From: Thiohalocapsa halophila
GTDB taxonomy: Bacteria; Pseudomonadota; Gammaproteobacteria; Chromatiales; Chromatiaceae
Reading direction: 5' to 3'
NCBI RefSeq assembly: GCF_016583825.1
Contig: NZ_NRRV01000007.1
Location: 1-64,000 of the forward strand
DNA length: 64,000 bases
Each line of letters begins with the position of its first letter. Position 1 is the stretch's first letter. This document shows, in pieces, positions 8,977-16,287 of the stretch. Position numbers and translations under genes: made by a program. The notes beneath the pieces are model-generated. The model saw only the letters and a program-made list of their open reading frames with translations, had not been told where the DNA came from and made no database searches.

Positions 8977-9429
8977 TTAGGCGCGCTGCTCGGCGTAAGA
9001 GGTGAACATGCCGATCTCCACCAGCTTGGGGAAGAGCACCTGCTCCTCGCGGTCGATCCGGTAGGTCAGCATATCGAAGATCTCCCGGGACTCCTCCAGA
9101 AATTCTTCCGTGAAATTGAAATCGCAATCCTTCAGCCACTTCCTGTAGTACTCGTCGAAGGTGCGGCGCAGGGGCTTCTCGCCGCTGATGAAGCCCCAAG
9201 CGATAGACTTCACCTTGGGGTCCTCATGGATCAAAAGGTTCGGATACAGTTGCCGGTCTTCTTCGGCCAGGTGCGCCTTGACCTTCTTGGCCAGATCACA
9301 CATGAGCTCGTACGCGGTCTTGGCATTGGGCCGGATCTTGAGCTGCTCGACGGTCATGATAGAGCGCAGATCGTCGATCATCTGGCGCAGCTCGGCGTGG
9401 CTATTGCGGTAGCCATCGAGTGATTGCAT
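8977..9429 (-). CDS. Hemerythrin-domain protein
   Basis: A 150-residue, all-helical cytoplasmic protein of the hemerythrin HHE family, which binds a non-haem di-iron centre and usually handles O2, NO or iron. The start is clear: an unusually strong GAGGAGGAT Shine-Dalgarno precedes ATG of MQSLDGYRNSHAELRQMIDD. Candidate iron ligands are the His of RNSHAELR, the H..E pair in KAHLAEEDRQLYPNL, and the E and D residues of FLEESREIFDMLTYRIDREE. It resembles the single-domain proteins near nucleotide-salvage or stress genes in Chromatiales, though a partner cannot be assigned. It has its own terminator downstream and a 305-bp upstream spacer with promoter-like hexamers, so it is probably monocistronic. 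Confidence 0.85.
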   Translation of the reverse strand: MQSLDGYRNSHAELRQMIDDLRSIMTVEQLKIRPNAKTAYELMCDLAKKVKAHLAEEDRQLYPNLLIHEDPKVKSIAWGFISGEKPLRRTFDEYYRKWLKDCDFNFTEEFLEESREIFDMLTYRIDREEQVLFPKLVEIGMFTSYAEQRA

Positions 9430-9734
9430 TACCCATCCTCCTCGTTCACTGCGGTGAGCCGTCGGGGTGGTCACCGCCCGGGGCGCCGGGGCTTGCGGCA
9501 CCCGCCGGGCCGGTGTTGCGGTGGAGGCACCGGCAAGACGGCTGCATCGGCCCTGGCGGTTGCGCCAGCGACGGCGAGCTCATCGGGCCTTGCAAAACCT
9601 GCAAGTGAGGCACGCCGCCACGCACACGCTTACGGGCCGTATGTGAGTGATGGTTTAACGCATGCACCCTCTAATGTCAAAAAGCCCTTCATTATATTAG
9701 CGTTTTATCTGGCAGCCCCATGCCCTGGGCCGCA
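9430..9734. other. Intergenic spacer between hpt and the hemerythrin gene
   Basis: No convincing gene. GC-rich near the hemerythrin gene, but about 9650-9715 is distinctly AT-rich and contains the promoter-like hexamers listed separately. Nothing else seen. Confidence 0.6.
9652..9680 (-). promoter_or_regulatory. Possible sigma-70-type promoter for the hemerythrin gene
   Basis: On the minus strand there is a perfect TTGACA at 9680-9675, then 17 bases, then a weak -10 (TAAACC, 9657-9652). A perfect TATAAT also occurs just upstream (9697-9692) but without a good -35. Either would give a leader of more than 200 bases before the hemerythrin ATG. Assignment is by consensus match only. Confidence 0.35.
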
Positions 9735-10295
9735 TCAGACATCGTCGTCGGCGGCGGCATAGATGCCCGGCAGATTGCGAAAATAGCGCTTGTAGTCCAG
9801 CCCGTAGCCCATGACGTAGCGGTTGGGCAGGCGCAGACCGATAACATCGGGCCGATAGTCGGTCTCGGCTGCACCCTCCTTCATGGTCAGCACCGCAGCG
9901 GTGACGCTCGCCGCACCGTCCTCGCCACAGGCGTGGGCGATCGCCTCCATGGTGTGGCCTTGGTCGAAGATGTCGTCGACGATGAGCACATGCTCACCGC
10001 GCACGGCCTCCGCCGGGCGATGCTGCCAATGCAGCTCGGCGCCGCTCAGTGCACCGCGATAGCGCGTGGCATGCGCATAGTCGAGGCGCAGCGGAAACTG
10101 GAGGCGCGGCAGCAACAGCCCGGCCACGACGATGCCGCCGGTGACCACCGACAGCACCAGCGGGTCCTTGTCGCCTAGGCGCGCGGCGATGTCGGCGGCC
10201 ATGGCATCCAGGGCCGCCTCCACCGTCGCCTGGTCGGCCAGGCACTCGGCACGGGCGAGCACACCGGCGTAATGATCCGCGGGCATCTTGTGCAT
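9735..10295 (-). CDS. hpt: Hypoxanthine-guanine phosphoribosyltransferase
   Basis: Salvages hypoxanthine (and possibly guanine) with PRPP to make IMP or GMP in the cytoplasm. The 186-residue product carries the PRPP-binding loop VLIVDDIFDQGHTM (about residues 103-116), the pyrophosphate loop VVTGGIVVAG, and the substrate segment LPNRYVMGYGLDYKRYFRNL, all typical of bacterial HPRT. AAAGGAG lies 7 bases before the chosen ATG; one codon upstream a TTG would extend the frame by a single residue. It lies 78 bases downstream of the permease pair on the same strand. With the methylthio-nucleoside phosphorylase downstream, it would complete conversion of methylthioinosine-derived hypoxanthine to IMP. 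Confidence 0.93.
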   Translation of the reverse strand: MHKMPADHYAGVLARAECLADQATVEAALDAMAADIAARLGDKDPLVLSVVTGGIVVAGLLLPRLQFPLRLDYAHATRYRGALSGAELHWQHRPAEAVRGEHVLIVDDIFDQGHTMEAIAHACGEDGAASVTAAVLTMKEGAAETDYRPDVIGLRLPNRYVMGYGLDYKRYFRNLPGIYAAADDDV

Positions 10296-10373
10296 CAAAC
10301 GGCTCCTTTGGCGTTGCGGGTCGCAGGGGAGGGATTGGCGCCGGCCGGGACCGGCCGGCGACGACAGCGTGCT

Positions 10374-11267
10374 TCAGCGCCGGGCAGTGCGTACGTCCAG
10401 GTGGTCGCGCAGGCGGTCGCCGAGGAGGTTCACCGCCAGCACCACCAGCATCAGCGCGGCGCCGGGGGCCGCCACCAAGTGCGGCGCGGTGAGCATGTGC
10501 GCGACGCCGTCGCGGATCATGCTGCCCCAGGACGCCGCCGGTGGCTGCACGCCGAGCCCGAGGAAGGATAACCCAGCCTCGGCGACCACCGCACCGGCGA
10601 TGCCGAAGGTGGCCTCGACGATCAGGGGCGCGGCGGCCAGGGGCAGCAGGTGTCTGCGCAGGATGCGGACCGGGCCGGCGCCGAGCGCCCGGGCGGCCAG
10701 CACATGGTCGCGGCGGCGCAGCGAGAGCACCTGGGCCCGCGCCAGCCGGGCATAGCCCACCCAGCTCACCGCGGCCAGGGCGATGACGACATTGCCGAGC
10801 CCGGGCCCGAGAATGCCCGCCAGCGCGATGGCGAGCAGGATGCCGGGGAAGGCCAGGAAGACGTCGATGATGCGCACCATCAACAGATCCACCCAGCCGC
10901 CGGCGAAGCCGGCGACCCCGCCCAGGAGCGCACCGACGGCGACGGACAGCAGCACGACGCCGAAGCCGACGGCCAGGGAGGTGCCGGCACCGGCCGCCAG
11001 CCGCGCCAGCACCGGCCGCCCGAGGTCATCGGCGCCCAGGGGCAGCCCCGGGGCCGGCGGCGCCAAGATGCGCGGCAGGTCCACTCGGTTGGCCGCATCG
11101 GTCACGAAGGGGCCCGCCAGCGCCGCCGCCAGCCAAGCCAGCAGCACCAGCCACGGCAAGACCGCCAGCGGCCGCCCCCGCCGGGCGCTTTGACGGCGGG
11201 CGCCCCGGCCTTGCGGGGACGGCCGCTGGCGCTCAGTCGGCGCTGATGCGCGGGTCGATCCAGGCAT
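10374..11267 (-). CDS. DppC/OppC-type ABC transporter permease
   Basis: Inner-membrane permease of the peptide/nickel/opine ABC importer class (BPD_transp_1 fold). The 297-residue protein has an Arg-rich amino end, a first helix (VLPWLVLLAWLAAALAGPFV), then LGADDLGRPVLARLAAGAGT, the DppC-type spacer with its D-x-x-GRDVLSR-like motif. Five further helices and the cytoplasmic EAA loop follow: YARLARAQVLSLRRRDHVLA, then AARALGAGPVRILRRHLLP. Near the end AGLSFLGLGVQPPAASWGSM matches the DppC carboxy signature. It overlaps the end of the DppB-type gene by 35 bases. Neither a substrate-binding protein nor an ATPase is visible nearby, so its transported substrate is unknown; the L,D-transpeptidase upstream hints at peptides. 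Confidence 0.9.
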   Translation of the reverse strand: MPGSTRASAPTERQRPSPQGRGARRQSARRGRPLAVLPWLVLLAWLAAALAGPFVTDAANRVDLPRILAPPAPGLPLGADDLGRPVLARLAAGAGTSLAVGFGVVLLSVAVGALLGGVAGFAGGWVDLLMVRIIDVFLAFPGILLAIALAGILGPGLGNVVIALAAVSWVGYARLARAQVLSLRRRDHVLAARALGAGPVRILRRHLLPLAAAPLIVEATFGIAGAVVAEAGLSFLGLGVQPPAASWGSMIRDGVAHMLTAPHLVAAPGAALMLVVLAVNLLGDRLRDHLDVRTARR

Positions 11268-12153
11268 AGGCGAGATCCGTCAGCGTGTTGACGGCGACGT
11301 AGGACAGGCTGATCAGGAGCACGCAGCCCTGGACCACCGGGAAGTCCCGCGCCTTGATGGACTCCACCAACAGGCTGCCGATGCCGGGCCAGGCGAACAC
11401 CGTCTCCGTAATCACGGCGCCCGCCAGCAGGCCGCCGAGCTGGAGACCGATGACGGTGAGCACCGGCAGCCAGGCATTGCGCAGCGCATGGCGCCAGAGC
11501 ACCGCCGCTTCCCCCAGGCCCTTGGCACGGGCGGTGCGCACATAATCCTCCCCGAGCACCTCCAGCATGCTCGCGCGCACCATCCGCGCGAGGATAGCGG
11601 CGAGCGCAGTGCCCAGCGTGAGCGCCGGCAGCACGATGCCGAGCGGCGCCTGATCACCGCTCACCGGCGTCCAGCCGAGCCAGAGCGAGAAGACGAGAAT
11701 CAACAGCGGCCCGAGCCAGAAGTTCGGGATGGAGATGCCCAGCAGCGACAGCGTCATGGCCGCCGAATCCACCGCGCTGCCCCGAAACCGTGCCGCCAGC
11801 ACGCCCAGTGGCAGTGCGACCACCAGGGCGATACCGAGCGCCGCCGCGGCGAGCCGCAATGTCGCCGGCAGGCGCTCGGCGAGGATCGCCGTCACCGGGC
11901 GCTGGTCCAGAAACGAGGCCCCGAGGTCCAGCCGCAGCAAGTCGCCGAGATAACTCCAGTACTGCTCCCAGAGGGGCCGATCCAGGCCAAGCGCCGCGCG
12001 CAGCGCCGCGCGGTCCCCGGCCTGGGCGCGCTCACCGAGCATGGCCTCCACGGGGTCGCCAGGCACCAGGTGGATCAGCGCGAACACCAGGGTGCAGACG
12101 CCGAGCACCACCACCAGGGCGCTCGCCAGACGGGTCAGGACGGGCGCGGGCAC
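11233..12153 (-). CDS. DppB/OppB-type ABC transporter permease
   Basis: First permease of the pair, about 306 residues from the chosen GTG start, (V)PAPVLTRLASALVVVLGVCT. The frame is open upstream to 12342 but that part only mirrors the L,D-transpeptidase gene in another frame. Family features are the first helix followed by ALIHLVPGDPVEAMLGERA, the DppB-type loop LGLDRPLWEQYWSYL, the segment TLSLLGISIPNFWLGPLLIL, and the EAA loop EDYVRTARAKGLGEAAVLWR. Closing sequence ETVFAWPGIGSLLVESIKARD is diagnostic. The start lies 31 bases after the L,D-transpeptidase stop, so the three genes look like one operon. The start codon has no strong Shine-Dalgarno, so translation may depend on coupling. Confidence 0.88.
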   Translation of the reverse strand: MPAPVLTRLASALVVVLGVCTLVFALIHLVPGDPVEAMLGERAQAGDRAALRAALGLDRPLWEQYWSYLGDLLRLDLGASFLDQRPVTAILAERLPATLRLAAAALGIALVVALPLGVLAARFRGSAVDSAAMTLSLLGISIPNFWLGPLLILVFSLWLGWTPVSGDQAPLGIVLPALTLGTALAAILARMVRASMLEVLGEDYVRTARAKGLGEAAVLWRHALRNAWLPVLTVIGLQLGGLLAGAVITETVFAWPGIGSLLVESIKARDFPVVQGCVLLISLSYVAVNTLTDLAYAWIDPRISAD

Positions 12154-12184
12154 GCTGCGCAGCGCCGGCGCGGGGACACCGGCG

Positions 12185-12658
12185 TCAGTGGATGTCCACG
12201 ACGCTGCCCAGGGGCACGGCGTCAAAGAGCGCGATGAGGTCCGCATCGCGCATGCGGATACAGCCGTGAGAGCGCGGCACGCCCATGGGCTCAGTGGGCG
12301 GACAGCCGTGGATGTAGATGAACCGTCGCAGGCTGTCCACATCGCCGCCGCGGTTGCGCCCGGGCTCGGTGCCCGTGAGCCAGAGGATGCGGGTCAGGAT
12401 CCAATCCCGCTGCGGCTGACACGCGCGGAGCTCGTGGCTGTAGACCTCGCCGGTCCAGCGCCGGCCGCGGAACACGGCGCCCGCCGGACAGCCGGCGCCG
12501 ATCTTGAGCCGCACCCGATGCCGCCCGCGCGGCGTACAGCCGCTGCCGTGGCGCTCGCCCGGGCCATTGGCCCCGGTGGAGACCGGATAGACGCGGGGCG
12601 CGCCGGCAGCGCGCAGTGTCAGCGTCTGCTGCGACAGATCGATGCGGATTACCGCCAT
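12185..12658 (-). CDS. YkuD-domain L,D-transpeptidase
   Basis: Cell-wall enzyme family forming 3-3 cross-links or attaching proteins to peptidoglycan through a catalytic cysteine. The 157-residue product is essentially only the catalytic domain. The active-site block reads IHGCPPTEPMGVP and then SHGCIRM, giving His131 and Cys133 plus His117. Upstream STGANGPGERHGSGCTPRG fits the substrate-strand region of YkuD proteins. No signal peptide or membrane helix is seen at the start (MAVIRIDLSQQTLTLRAAGA), which is odd for an enzyme acting on periplasmic murein. Similar signal-less members are common in gammaproteobacteria. It heads a probable operon with two Dpp/Opp-type permeases. Confidence 0.9.
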   Translation of the reverse strand: MAVIRIDLSQQTLTLRAAGAPRVYPVSTGANGPGERHGSGCTPRGRHRVRLKIGAGCPAGAVFRGRRWTGEVYSHELRACQPQRDWILTRILWLTGTEPGRNRGGDVDSLRRFIYIHGCPPTEPMGVPRSHGCIRMRDADLIALFDAVPLGSVVDIH

Positions 12659-12773
12659 CTGCGTCCCGAGCTCCAGAGCGCCCTGGCCAAGTCGCGCAGA
12701 CGTTTTGTCGGCGCTGTCGCTGTCGTCATGCCAGTCGCGGGGCCGAAGCCGGCTCGCGCGCGAGCCCCAAGGG

Positions 12774-13193
12774 TCAGGCCGACTCCCGACACTGCTTGCA
12801 GACGCCGTAGATGATGAGGGAGTGATCCTCGATCTGGAAATCGTGCTCGGCGGCGATGGCGCGCTGGCGCTCCTCGATGATCTCCGAGACGAACTCCACC
12901 ACCTTGCCGCACTTGACGCAGACGAGGTGGTCGTGGTGCCCGCCGCGGTTGAGCTCGAACACCGATTGCCCGCCCTCGAAGTGGTGACGACAGACGAGCC
13001 CGGCCCCCTCGAACTGGGTCAGCACCCGGTAGATGGTGGCCAGGCCGATCTCTTCGCCGGCGGCGAGCAGCTCTTTGTAGACGTCCTCGGCGCTCAGATG
13101 CCGAAGCTCGCTCGTCTCCAGCACATTGAGAATCTTGACGCGGGGCAGCGTGACCTTGAGCCCCGCCTGCTTGATCTGCTGGTTCTCCATCAT
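12774..13193 (-). CDS. fur: Ferric uptake regulator Fur
   Basis: Iron-responsive transcriptional repressor. The 139-residue sequence is a full Fur: a winged-helix DNA-binding domain (about residues 1-83, with GLATIYRVLTQFEGAGLV as the recognition region), then the dimerisation and metal domain. HHDH at 86-89 and two CxxC pairs (Cys92/Cys95 in CVKCG, Cys132/Cys135 in CKQC) form the structural zinc and regulatory metal sites. Two adjacent ATG codons could start the protein (MMENQQ or MENQQ); the first is used here. It is divergent from bamE with a 201-bp spacer, the usual fur/bamE arrangement of gammaproteobacteria. No Fur box was confidently picked out in the spacer. Confidence 0.96.
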   Translation of the reverse strand: MMENQQIKQAGLKVTLPRVKILNVLETSELRHLSAEDVYKELLAAGEEIGLATIYRVLTQFEGAGLVCRHHFEGGQSVFELNRGGHHDHLVCVKCGKVVEFVSEIIEERQRAIAAEHDFQIEDHSLIIYGVCKQCRESA

Positions 13194-13394
13194 TGCCTCA
13201 TGCTCCCCAACGCCTGCCGCGGGAAGCTCACTGAACCGCCGCGTGCTGCATGTGCGTCGGCTGCGTTAGACTTGGCCGATCGATCCGCTGCTGCCGACGC
13301 CGCCTCGCAGCGGCCTTTCGCGGCCGCACCAGCGCCCTATGCGGCACCACTGCGAGGCAGCACTCAGGATGCTTCAACGGAGTCACCCGACCCG

Positions 13395-13886
13395 ATGCGA
13401 AAGATTGTCATTCTCCTCATAATACTGACTATTGCCGCACAATTCGGATGTGCACGCAACAAGAAGCCCGATCCGTACAAGGAAGCGTCTGCGCTATCGA
13501 GCCTGCCCTTCGTGTACAAAATGCCGGTCCAGCAGGGCAACATCGTCACCAAGGACATGCTGGACGAGCTGGAAATCGGTATGACCAAGGCGCAGGTGCG
13601 CTTTCTGCTCGGCACGCCGCTGCTGACCGACATGTTCCACAGCGACCGCTGGGACTACACCTACACCATGAAGCGCGGCCACAAGCCCATGGAGAAAAAG
13701 CCGTTAACGCTCTTTTTCCAGGACGACGCGCTGGTGCGCGTTCAGGGCTTCGTACCGCCGGACCCGGATCAAGGCATTCCCGGAGAAGACCAGCCGCAGG
13801 TGGTGGTGAAGGTGCCGGACTACGAGGAGCGCCGCGGCATTATCGAGCGCACCCTGGGCGTCGTCGGACTGGAGCCCGAGGACTGA
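13395..13886 (+). CDS. bamE: BamE (SmpA/OmlA) outer-membrane assembly lipoprotein
   Basis: Small lipoprotein of the BAM complex that folds beta-barrel proteins into the outer membrane. The 163-residue precursor begins MRKIVILLIILTIAAQFGC, with Cys19 as the predicted lipidation site. The lipobox QFGC is imperfect (usually L-A/S-G/A-C), but position and the basic-hydrophobic pattern fit a lipoprotein signal. The mature part has the SmpA/OmlA fold signature: QGNIVTKDMLDELEIGMTKA, then VRFLLGTPLLTDMFHSDRWD, then the YTMKRG strand and the LTLFFQDDALVRVQG strand. It is divergent from fur and convergent with rnfH, matching conserved gammaproteobacterial synteny. Confidence 0.94.
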   Translation: MRKIVILLIILTIAAQFGCARNKKPDPYKEASALSSLPFVYKMPVQQGNIVTKDMLDELEIGMTKAQVRFLLGTPLLTDMFHSDRWDYTYTMKRGHKPMEKKPLTLFFQDDALVRVQGFVPPDPDQGIPGEDQPQVVVKVPDYEERRGIIERTLGVVGLEPED

Positions 13887-14008
13887 GCGCCGGCGGGCAG
13901 TACCCGCCGCGGGTATGCCCGGGCAGCTTCCCAGCGGCTGCGGCTCGGATCCGGCTGCAGCCGCGCCAAAGCCGCCAGGTGCGTGCTCCTGCACTGCACC
14001 CGCTCGCG

Positions 14009-14350
14009 TCAGGCCCCGGCCTTATCGCCCTTGGCGTCGGCCGCCTTGGGATCGGATTTCTTCGCATCCGCGTCAGCGGCGCGCGACTTGCGCGCCTGCT
14101 TCGGGTCCGCGATCAGCGGTGGATAGATCTCCACGCGGTCGCCGTCCGCCAGGGCGATGTCGAGCTTCGCCACCTTGCCGAAGACCCCGACCTTATTGGC
14201 GGTCAAGTCGATCTCCGGAAAGCGCTGGGTGATGCCGGAGCGCTCGATGGCGTCGCCGATGGTCAGCCCCTCGGGCCCCTGCACCGGCAGCAGCGCCTGG
14301 GCCCCCTCACGGGCGTAGGCCACCTCCACGCGAATGGTCTCGTCAGTCAC
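14009..14350 (-). CDS. rnfH: RnfH-family (UPF0125) protein
   Basis: Ubiquitin-like beta-grasp protein of the RnfH/YfjF family, classically encoded next to ratA; its molecular role is unsettled. The 113-residue product starts at a GTG that overlaps the ratA stop by 8 bases: (V)TDETIRVEVAYAREGAQAL. The family core LTIGDAIERSGITQRFPEID and NKVGVFGKVAKLDIALADGD is clear, ending in DRVEIYPPLIADPKQARK. After this the protein has a lysine/alanine/aspartate-rich tail (AADADAKKSDPKAADAKGDK) that is a low-complexity extension of the core. It is convergent with bamE. Confidence 0.92.
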   Translation of the reverse strand: MTDETIRVEVAYAREGAQALLPVQGPEGLTIGDAIERSGITQRFPEIDLTANKVGVFGKVAKLDIALADGDRVEIYPPLIADPKQARKSRAADADAKKSDPKAADAKGDKAGA

Positions 14351-14777
14351 CGTATACCTCGTCGGCTCGTTTGCAGAAGGCGTCCACCAGGGAGTTGGCA
14401 ATGGTCCCGAACACGCCGCCGAAGGCCTTGTCGATCAGCCGGCCGGAGAACTCGAAGTCCAGCTCCAGCTCCACTTTGCAGGCGTCGTCACGCAGCGGCC
14501 TGAAGGTCCAGAGTCCAGTGAGCTTGCGGAAAGGGCCGTCCATCAGATCGATGTACATCCGCTCCGGCGGCTCGATGCGGTTGCAGGTCGCGAAGGTCTG
14601 GCGCACGCCCATGCGGGCGACCTCGATGCGCCCGCAAATCTCGTCCTCGGTGGCAGACAGCAGCTGTGCGGAATTGCACCAGGGCAGGAAATTCGGATAG
14701 CCCTCCACGTCGGCGACGAGCTTGAACATCTGCTCCGCCGAGTGGCGCACCAGTGCGCTTTTCTTGATAACCGGCAC
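14343..14777 (-). CDS. ratA: RatA-family protein (Coq10/START-like)
   Basis: START-fold protein of the RatA/PasT/Coq10 family. Members are described both as ribosome-association toxins and as ubiquinone-binding proteins supporting respiration, so the role here is open. The 144-residue product starts at GTG: (V)PVIKKSALVRHSAEQMFKLV, then DVEGYPNFLPWC, the most diagnostic family block. The end FGTIANSLVDAFCKRADEVY is also typical. The GTG lies one base after the stop of the sodium symporter gene, and its own stop overlaps rnfH, so the three genes are almost certainly translated from one message. In many relatives smpB precedes ratA; here the symporter occupies that place. Confidence 0.93.
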   Translation of the reverse strand: MPVIKKSALVRHSAEQMFKLVADVEGYPNFLPWCNSAQLLSATEDEICGRIEVARMGVRQTFATCNRIEPPERMYIDLMDGPFRKLTGLWTFRPLRDDACKVELELDFEFSGRLIDKAFGGVFGTIANSLVDAFCKRADEVYGD

Positions 14778-14778
14778 G

Positions 14779-16149
14779 TCAGAACAACCCGATGGCGTGC
14801 AAGAAGACAACCACCACGCCGACCGGCGCGACGAAGCGCACCAGCACCCGCCAGACCCGATACGCGAAGCCATCGCTACGCAGGCCCAGCTCATCCTCGG
14901 TGGACGCCCGGCGCATAACCCAGCCGGCGAAGATGGCGATGAAGACACCGCCCAGCGGCAGCAGCACGTTGGCGGTGACATAGTCGAAGAGGTCCAAGAA
15001 GCCCTTGCCGAAGACCGTGATCTCGGACCAGACGTTCAGCGACAGCAGGCAGGCGATCCCCAGCAGCCAGACCACCATGCCCCCCAGGGCCGCCGCGCGC
15101 GGGCGGCTGAAGCCGCGGTTTTCCACCAGCCAGGCGACCATGGGCTCCAGCAGCGAGATGGCGGAGGTCCAGGCCGCGAACACCAGCAGCACGAAGAACA
15201 CGGTGCCGAAGAGCAGACCGCCCGGCATCTGGCCGAAGGCGATGGGCAGGGTCTGGAAGATGAGTCCCGGTCCGCTGCCGGGCTCGAGCCCGTTGGCCAG
15301 CACGATGGGGAAGATCGCCATCCCCGCCAGCAGCGCCACCAGCGTATCCATGGCAGCGATGATGACGGCGTTCTGACCGATGGACGCCCGACTGTTGAGA
15401 TACGAGCCGTAGATCATGATCGCCCCCATACCCAGGCTCAAGGAAAAGAATGCCTGGCCCATGGCACTCAGCACCGCCTCGCCCGGATGCGCACCGAGCT
15501 CGGCGAAGTCCGGATAGAACAAGTACTCCAGCCCGCCGGCGAAGTCGCCCGCCTGAGCGGCATAGAGCACCATCACCACCAGCAGCACGAAGAGCGCGGG
15601 CATCAGCCAGCGCACGGCCCGCTCCAGGCCGCTGGCCACGCCGCGCGCCACCACCAGGGTGGTCATGGTCATGAAGATGGTGTGCCAGGCGAGGAGCCGC
15701 TCAGGGTCCGCCACCAGCGCGTTGAACATGGCCTCGGCCGCGCCTGCGTCGGCACCCGCGAACTGGCCGCTCCCGGCTCGGAACACATAGCCCAGCGTCC
15801 AGCCGGCGATGACGCTGTAGAACGACAGGATCAGGAAGCCCGCGAGGATGCCCATCCAGCCCAGGAGCTGCCACAGCGGGCTGACCCCCTCGTCCCGGGC
15901 CAGGGCCCGCATGGTGTTGATCGGGCTCTGGCGGCCGCGGCGTCCGATCATGATCTCGGCCATCATGATGGGCAGGCCGATGGCCGCGACGCACAGCAGA
16001 TACACCAGCACGAAGGCGCCACCGCCATACTCGCCGGCGGTGTAAGGAAACCGCCAGATGTTCCCGAGCCCCACGGCCGAGCCCGTCGCGGCCAGGATGA
16101 ACGCCAGCCGCGAGGACCACATGCCATGGATGGAGGTCGTCGATGACAT
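14779..16149 (-). CDS. Sodium-dependent transporter of the NSS (SNF) family
   Basis: Twelve-helix LeuT-fold symporter that uses the sodium gradient to import an amino acid or related small solute. The 456-residue protein starts MSSTTSIHGMWSSRLAFILA, preceded by AGGAG at 6 bases. The first helix carries the sodium-site signature ATGSAVGLGNIWRFPY. Later segments include LGMGAIMIYGSYL with the family glycine/serine pattern, and LLFGTVFFVLLVFAAWTSAI, SLLEPMVAWLVE near the sodium-2 site. The substrate cannot be deduced from sequence alone. It is the first gene of a tight unit with ratA and rnfH and lies 138 bases downstream of glmM on the same strand. Confidence 0.94.
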   Translation of the reverse strand: MSSTTSIHGMWSSRLAFILAATGSAVGLGNIWRFPYTAGEYGGGAFVLVYLLCVAAIGLPIMMAEIMIGRRGRQSPINTMRALARDEGVSPLWQLLGWMGILAGFLILSFYSVIAGWTLGYVFRAGSGQFAGADAGAAEAMFNALVADPERLLAWHTIFMTMTTLVVARGVASGLERAVRWLMPALFVLLVVMVLYAAQAGDFAGGLEYLFYPDFAELGAHPGEAVLSAMGQAFFSLSLGMGAIMIYGSYLNSRASIGQNAVIIAAMDTLVALLAGMAIFPIVLANGLEPGSGPGLIFQTLPIAFGQMPGGLLFGTVFFVLLVFAAWTSAISLLEPMVAWLVENRGFSRPRAAALGGMVVWLLGIACLLSLNVWSEITVFGKGFLDLFDYVTANVLLPLGGVFIAIFAGWVMRRASTEDELGLRSDGFAYRVWRVLVRFVAPVGVVVVFLHAIGLF

Positions 16150-16287
16150 GGAATGCTCCTGTTGGGAAGTAACCTGGCCGCTGCCGTCCGGCTTTCCGCA
16201 CGGCTGGCGCTAAGGGGCGCTGCTCTTTGCGCCAGCTGCCCGGCGGCGCTCGGGCCCCGATTGCAGCGGCGCCGCAGCAGGTCCGCG

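Noticed and set aside
14722-16146. 474-codon open frame opposite the sodium symporter
   Set aside because: Translation is His/Gln/Arg low-complexity, the usual antisense shadow of GC-rich membrane-protein genes.
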